This document shows, piece after piece, positions 59,633-64,000 of a stretch of DNA of 64,000 nt. Below the pieces are notes generated by a model. That model did not search any database. It was not told where the DNA came from and saw only the letters and a program-made list of their open reading frames with translations. The stretch spans positions 62,001 to 126,000 of the forward strand of contig DIYH01000002.1 of the NCBI GenBank assembly GCA_002435755.1, written 5' to 3'. This stretch comes from Flammeovirgaceae bacterium UBA6059. Lineage in GTDB: Bacteria > Bacteroidota > Bacteroidia > Cytophagales > Cyclobacteriaceae. A program made the translations under genes and the position numbers. Numbering within the stretch: position 1 is the first letter of the stretch; each line of letters begins with the position of its first letter.

Positions 59633-60474
59633 TGCTCGAGCCCAGTTTGTTCGGCACTAATCTCCCATAGTTTGTCCATCAGGCGCTCATCTTTGGCGTA
59701 AGGGTTAGGTTCTTTTTGCTTACAGTTATCGAAGTACTTCCCCGATACACTACTCTGCTTCGGATCCGATGCTAGATAGATGGAAGTACGTGCACCTTGC
59801 TCCTCAGAGATCATAAAGAGCTTACCAATCTTCCAGACTAGACCCACCCAACTGTCATTATTTTTATCTCCTATTGCGGTCTTGACAACACCAGGATGTA
59901 GGCTATTGGCAGTGACGTTGGTTTCCTTGAGCTTTCTTGCTAGATCGTTAGCAAAGGTGACATTAGCCAACTTGGACTGAGCATAAGCGGCAAGGCCAAT
60001 GTATTTCTTACTTCGATTGAGGTCTTTGAAATATAGGAATCCTTTGTAGTGTCCTTTTGAGCTGACATTGATTATTCTGCCTTGGTCAGACTTCTTGATA
60101 TTCTCTAAAAGTAAATTAGTGAGTAAAAAACCTGAGAGGTGATTGATCTGCCACTGTCTTTCAAAACCATCTCCAGTTTCTTCATAATCGGTGAAAAAAG
60201 CTCCGGCATTATTGATGAGCACATCAAGTGTGGGATACTTCTCTTGTACTTGTTTTGCAAGCGACCTAACGGACTCAAAGGAGCTTAGATCAGCGTGCAG
60301 CATATCCACCTGATCACTTCTACTAAGCAGTTTCACTTCATCCACCGCTTTTTGACCTTTTTCGATGTTTCTGGATACAATAGAGACATGAGCGCCTTTT
60401 TTGGCAAGGCCAATGGCAGTGTACTTGCCAATGCCAGCATTACCGCCTGTGATCAGTACTGTTTTATTATGCAT
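59629..60474 (-). CDS. Short-chain dehydrogenase/reductase
   Basis: The product has about 281 residues. ATG at 60474 is used because the conserved HNKTVLITGGNAGIGKYTA follows at once; the longer frame to 60585 would run into the divergent TPR gene. Rossmann TGGNAGIGK, the NAG motif in VLINNAGAFF, and the catalytic Tyr-x3-Lys in YAQSKLANV are present. The shape matches the retinol dehydrogenase/WW-oxidoreductase-like group. The product and substrate are unknown. Confidence 0.92.
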   Translation of the reverse strand: MHNKTVLITGGNAGIGKYTAIGLAKKGAHVSIVSRNIEKGQKAVDEVKLLSRSDQVDMLHADLSSFESVRSLAKQVQEKYPTLDVLINNAGAFFTDYEETGDGFERQWQINHLSGFLLTNLLLENIKKSDQGRIINVSSKGHYKGFLYFKDLNRSKKYIGLAAYAQSKLANVTFANDLARKLKETNVTANSLHPGVVKTAIGDKNNDSWVGLVWKIGKLFMISEEQGARTSIYLASDPKQSSVSGKYFDNCKQKEPNPYAKDERLMDKLWEISAEQTGLEH

Positions 60475-60525
60475 ATCGACTATTAATCTTCTCTTTAGTA
60501 TTTTTATCAATCTAATTGATTGAAT

Positions 60526-62064
60526 ATGAAAACCATAGGTCGTATCATTTGTTTCCTGGTGCTTATTTCTCCAGTCTTTGGACAAGACTTAGGGCTCGGT
60601 AAGCTCGACTTTCCTAATTCTGGATCTGAAGAAGCTCAGCCTGCCTTCATTCGCGGTATGCTACTACTTCATAGCTTTGAATTTGATGATGCGGGAGAGG
60701 CTTTTCGTCAGGCACAGGAGATCGATCCCAATTTTGCGCTAGCGTACTGGGGGGAAGCGATGAGTTATAATCACCCACTATGGTTTCGTCAATACAAAGA
60801 GAAGGCAATGGAAGCACTCAATCGCCTTGCTCCTTACGAAGAGAATAGAATCAACAAAGCTCGCTTACCAATAGAAAAAGATCTCATGCGAGCGGTGCAT
60901 GTATTGTATCGAGATGGTGATAAAGAACTTAATGATGATGCCTATGCTTCCTACATGGCAAAGCTATATTCAAAGTATCCTGACCATCTTGAAGTCATTT
61001 CATTTTATGGATTAGCCCTAATGGGAACGAGTCATGAAGGAAGGGACTATGATACTTATCAGAAAGCTGGTGAAATAATCAAGAAGGTATACGATAAGAA
61101 CCCTAATCACCCGGGAGCACTTCACTACTACATTCACGCCTACGATGATCCATATTCTGCACCAAAAGCATTAGAAGCAGCGAAAGCGTACTCAAAAGTA
61201 GCGCCTGAGGCTTCTCATGCCTTACATATGCCAACGCATATATTCGTTGCAATGGGTATGTGGGACGAAGTGGTCGATGGTAATATAGATAGTTGGTTGG
61301 CTTCCGAATCAAGACGATTGAGAAAAGACTTGACATTACAAGACAGAGGCTACCATGCATTTCATTGGCTAGAGTATGGTCTTCTTCAACAGAAGAAGTT
61401 TGAGCAGGCCAGAGTATTACTCGACTCGATGGTAATTGATGCTAAGGAGCTACCTTCTAAAAGATTGCGGGTTCACCTGGCAATGATGCAATCTGGCTAC
61501 ATCATCGAGACGGAACAATGGAACTCAGATGCTTGCGACATTGAAGTTGATTACACGCTAGTTGGCAAAGGTGTAAGAGCCGCGAACAAATTTGCTAAGG
61601 GAATGGCTGCTTTAAAACGTGGTGATGTGGAATACGCTCGGACTATGCTAAAGGAAATGATAGAAGAGCGTATCCTCGAAGAACCACTAAGAGTCGATGA
61701 AGACATGACCGTTTGCCACTCTGTTGGTGGCAAGTACTTCGACGAGCTTGAAATAGATTCTAAAGTTGCAGCGATAATTGAATCGGAGCTGGAAGCATTA
61801 ATTCTAATAACCGAAGATCGAATTGATGAAGCCTATGCTATACTCGATCAGGCCACAGAGGCCGAATCAGATCTGCCTCTCGCCTACGGCCCTCCAGATA
61901 TTGTGAAGCCTTCTCATGAGCTATATGGTGAAATCCTTCTTCTCCAAGGTAACCCTGTAAAAGCTAAGTTAATGTTCGAAGAAGCCTTAAAAAGAGCGCC
62001 AAATAGAAGACTTGCCATGCGTGGGCTCAAGATGAGTCAGACCATGGTAAAGGACTCAGAGTAA
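60526..62064 (+). CDS. Secreted TPR protein with conserved His-rich motif
   Basis: The product is about 512 residues and ATG at 60526 begins a signal peptide (MKTIGRIICFLVLISPVFGQ). TPR-like repeats (LLLHSFEFDDAGEAFRQA) are followed by a strikingly conserved central segment, HYYIHAYDDPYSAPKALEAA then KVAPEASHALHMPTHIFVAMGMW, containing six His. I recall this block from uncharacterised TPR proteins across many phyla. The histidines suggest a metal or catalytic site rather than only scaffolding. The C-terminus resumes TPR-type helices. Confidence 0.75.
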   Translation: MKTIGRIICFLVLISPVFGQDLGLGKLDFPNSGSEEAQPAFIRGMLLLHSFEFDDAGEAFRQAQEIDPNFALAYWGEAMSYNHPLWFRQYKEKAMEALNRLAPYEENRINKARLPIEKDLMRAVHVLYRDGDKELNDDAYASYMAKLYSKYPDHLEVISFYGLALMGTSHEGRDYDTYQKAGEIIKKVYDKNPNHPGALHYYIHAYDDPYSAPKALEAAKAYSKVAPEASHALHMPTHIFVAMGMWDEVVDGNIDSWLASESRRLRKDLTLQDRGYHAFHWLEYGLLQQKKFEQARVLLDSMVIDAKELPSKRLRVHLAMMQSGYIIETEQWNSDACDIEVDYTLVGKGVRAANKFAKGMAALKRGDVEYARTMLKEMIEERILEEPLRVDEDMTVCHSVGGKYFDELEIDSKVAAIIESELEALILITEDRIDEAYAILDQATEAESDLPLAYGPPDIVKPSHELYGEILLLQGNPVKAKLMFEEALKRAPNRRLAMRGLKMSQTMVKDSE

Positions 62065-62069
62065 AGGAT

Positions 62070-62795
62070 TTAGACAAGCTTATTCTCTCGTAAATAAGCG
62101 AAAAAGCCCTCTTTATAAGTCTCGCTAACCGGGACTATTTGTTCACCAATATGAATTTCCCCTTTCTCTATGAGAGTAATTCTGGAGACTGAGACCAAAT
62201 AACTCTTGTGTACCCTGAAAAAGGCATTCGCAGGTAACATTTCTTGAAGTTTGGTGAAACTCATGAGCGTCATGATTGGCCCGTCATCGGTGTGAATCCT
62301 TAAGTAGTCTTTCATCCCCTCCACATATCGAATGGAATCCAACTTGACCTGCTGCAGTTTGTACTCCGTCTTGACAAAAATGAAATCTATTTCTGGGGTT
62401 GTGTTGACAGTGGGAGTTGGGTCACTCTTACCAGAATGATCGAATGACTGATAAACCTTAGTGACGGCCTTTAAAAATCTTTCAAAGGCTATTGGTTTAA
62501 GCAAGTAATCAGAGACCTCAAGTTCATAGCTTTCTAGAGCATATTCACTATAGGCAGTTGTAAGGATCACCTTAGGCTTGTTCTTCAATACATTGAGTAG
62601 TTGAATACCTGTTAGTCCTGGCATCTGAATGTCGAGGAAAATAAGATCAACTTCCTGGTTTTGAAGGTAATCCATCGCAGCTATGCCATTGTCCAAAGTA
62701 GCCTTGCAATCCAAAAATGGTACTCTGGAAACATAGTCAGCTATTTTATCTGCCGCTAATGGTTCGTCATCAACTACAATACAGGAAATCTTCAT
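62070..62795 (-). CDS. LytTR response regulator
   Basis: The 241-residue regulator has a receiver domain (Asp9-Asp10 pocket, phospho-Asp55 in IFLDIQMPGLTG, Lys in DYLLKPIAFERF). A 20-residue Ser/Pro/Thr linker leads to the LytTR DNA-binding domain (FIFVKTEYKLQQVKLDSIRY; FFRVHKSYLVSVSRI). Translation is coupled to the kinase gene upstream by ATGA (62792-62795). Targets are unknown; LytTR proteins usually bind pairs of direct repeats. Confidence 0.94.
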   Translation of the reverse strand: MKISCIVVDDEPLAADKIADYVSRVPFLDCKATLDNGIAAMDYLQNQEVDLIFLDIQMPGLTGIQLLNVLKNKPKVILTTAYSEYALESYELEVSDYLLKPIAFERFLKAVTKVYQSFDHSGKSDPTPTVNTTPEIDFIFVKTEYKLQQVKLDSIRYVEGMKDYLRIHTDDGPIMTLMSFTKLQEMLPANAFFRVHKSYLVSVSRITLIEKGEIHIGEQIVPVSETYKEGFFAYLRENKLV

Positions 62796-63838
62796 GGCTT
62801 TAGACTCAGCTCTACCGTAAATTGGCCATTTTCCTGACTTATCTCCAAATCGTGACGATCAGCATACAAGAGTTCAAGCCGCCGCTTCACATTGACCAAT
62901 CCGATTCCACCTGCTTTGTCTTTGTGATCTACTTTGGACAGATCAAAATCGTTAACCACTTTAAATCGAAGTGTGTTATCCATTTGCGATAGCTCCACCT
63001 TCACTCTGAAAGCATCCTGACTCCATTGACCGTGCTTAAATGCATTCTCCACAAAAGGAATAAAAAGCATAGGTGCTATCTTGACATGATCAGATGCGAT
63101 ATCTAGTGATAAATGCACATCGTGATTTTTAAGCCGCATTTTCTGCAGGTCCATAAAACTCCTCAGGTGATGTATTTCCTGGCTAAGTCTCACCTCACCT
63201 GTATTAGCATCATAAAGCATATATCGCATGAGCTCGGACAGCTTCACAATAGCATCAGAAGCCTGTGGTGCTACTTTATACACCATGCTATCAATATTAT
63301 TCAAGGTATTGAACAAGAAATGAGGGTTGATCTGGTTGCGAAGCAGTGCTAGCTCACTTTGCAGGTTCTGAGACTCAAGCTCTATTTGACGCTTGTAGTT
63401 ACGAAACCAGTCTACTGTGAATCTTACAAAGACGGATAGAGGGATAAAAAATAATGGTGTGAAAAACCGCCTGAGATATTCCACAATCCAGCCGATGTGA
63501 TCGGCAAGTATACTCTCGCTTCCTTTATCAAGGTTAACAACTACCACAGCCAGTGAACCCACACCAACCAAACTATCCCAACCATACTTTAGTATAGGAT
63601 AAAGAAGGAGTATTGCAATGGTCCATGTCCAAAAAACAGCATTGTTCTTACCCAGATAGAGAGGGACTAGCTTGTAGTAGTAGCTATAAAAGATGGTCAT
63701 ATAAGACACGAGTGTCATTGGAAGCCAACTATAGTAGTCTAGTGGCTCTACATCTTCTGATAGATTATACATCAAGTAGGTCAAGAGGGTGAGCAATACC
63801 CAGGGCATTGCATGTAGACCTATTTTCTTCCAGTTCAT
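62792..63838 (-). CDS. LytS-type sensor histidine kinase
   Basis: The product is about 348 residues with four N-terminal helices (MPWVLLTLLTYLMYNLS; FWTWTIAILLLYPIL) and no periplasmic sensor domain. The phospho-His (173) is in RNQINPHFLFNTLNN, the N box is FVENAFKHG and the G box GIGLVNVKRRLELLY. It is paired with the LytTR regulator with a 4-nt overlap. ATG at 63838 is chosen over a GTG at 63853. It contrasts with the degenerate LytS-like gene at 38400, where these motifs are lost. Confidence 0.93.
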   Translation of the reverse strand: MNWKKIGLHAMPWVLLTLLTYLMYNLSEDVEPLDYYSWLPMTLVSYMTIFYSYYYKLVPLYLGKNNAVFWTWTIAILLLYPILKYGWDSLVGVGSLAVVVVNLDKGSESILADHIGWIVEYLRRFFTPLFFIPLSVFVRFTVDWFRNYKRQIELESQNLQSELALLRNQINPHFLFNTLNNIDSMVYKVAPQASDAIVKLSELMRYMLYDANTGEVRLSQEIHHLRSFMDLQKMRLKNHDVHLSLDIASDHVKIAPMLFIPFVENAFKHGQWSQDAFRVKVELSQMDNTLRFKVVNDFDLSKVDHKDKAGGIGLVNVKRRLELLYADRHDLEISQENGQFTVELSLKP

Positions 63839-63894
63839 AATCCAAACATCCACTTTTATAACCGATTAGCCAGCAGACTCAAGCTGTATTATAC

Positions 63895-64000
63895 CTAGGG
63901 CGCTTTCTGATCTACGAAATCCAGTTTTAGATCGACAAATGCTTTGTCTCGACTTTTTTCATTTTCGTCTAGAAGATTTGACACCATGTCTAGACTCAAA
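63895..64000 (-). CDS. C-terminal end of an unidentified protein (cut by window edge)
   Basis: An open frame enters from the right edge and ends at TAG (63895-63897). It gives 34 residues including NLLDENEKSRDKAFVDLKLD. Its composition fits coding sequence, and it lies upstream of the LytS-type kinase on the same strand. An open frame of this length is not rare by chance, so support is weak. No family recognised. Confidence 0.4.
   Translation of the reverse strand, partial: LSLDMVSNLLDENEKSRDKAFVDLKLDFVDQKAP

Noticed and set aside
60475..60585. Extended N-terminus of the SDR enzyme
   Set aside because: It precedes the Rossmann motif by 37 unrelated residues and runs into the divergent TPR gene.
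1..64000. CRISPR arrays, tRNA/rRNA genes, insertion sequences, prophage
   Set aside because: No evenly spaced direct repeats, cloverleaf or CCA-end patterns, transposase or integrase motifs were seen on either strand.

Overview
The window looks like chromosomal DNA of a gliding-lineage member of the Bacteroidota, probably a marine Cytophagales-type bacterium. The evidence is the gliding lipoprotein genes gldB and gldD and the membrane gene gldE, promoters of the Bacteroidota form TTTG-N19-21-TAnnTTTG, weak or absent Shine-Dalgarno sequences, OmpA/PD40 envelope proteins, ABA4-like and FtsX/MacB-type proteins, and LytS/LytTR signalling pairs. I saw no rRNA, tRNA, CRISPR array, insertion sequence or phage gene. 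Several genes appear to start with TTG or GTG.

Layout. 1-557 (minus strand): the 5' end of metY behind a stacked leader made of a promoter, a SAM-I riboswitch, a 41-codon ORF ending in a poly-cysteine run, and a hairpin that overlaps the leader stop codon. 686-5308: an O-antigen ligase-like/TPR protein, a small lipoprotein, an aldehyde dehydrogenase and a secreted transglutaminase-like protein. 5312-18048: envelope genes on the minus strand (two OmpA proteins, an M23 peptidase, a DsbD-type reductase, an M20 dipeptidase, and a roughly 1670-residue exported protein with a Trp/Asp-rich repeat). 18105-24530: prmA, a small candidate knotted protein, tpiA, a DUF4136 lipoprotein, a zinc alcohol dehydrogenase and uvrA. 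24783-29087: an ECF sigma factor with a small overlapping partner, nth, a glycosyltransferase, gldB and a beta-barrel protein. 29084-37620: rng, a 29-residue basic ribosomal-type protein, a TPR protein, HU, then the plus-strand run mutY-ssb-gldE-gldD-recG.

37613-42003 is a translationally coupled signalling operon. It encodes an exported 11-repeat ISSSSE protein, a canonical LytS-type kinase, a second LytS-like protein that has lost its phospho-accepting His and its ATP motifs, and a LytTR regulator. 42084-52826 holds assorted enzymes (alpha/beta hydrolase, nitrilase, arylamine N-acetyltransferase, M20 amidohydrolase), a second sigma/anti-sigma-like pair, two tandem TerB-like proteins, a glycosyltransferase and an internally deleted M20 remnant. 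52992-63897 contains a penicillin acylase-family protein, an ABA4-like protein, an FtsX/MacB-type permease, a cation/calcium exchanger, an SDR enzyme, a TPR protein, a second LytS/LytTR pair and the tail of another gene.

The strongest candidate for something undescribed is the metY leader. It combines a SAM aptamer, which would sense the pathway end product, with a ribosome-read cysteine (and methionine) sensor in the same transcript. The second is the pseudokinase/ISSSSE-repeat signalling operon. All functional statements come from reading the sequence and recalling families; no search was run.
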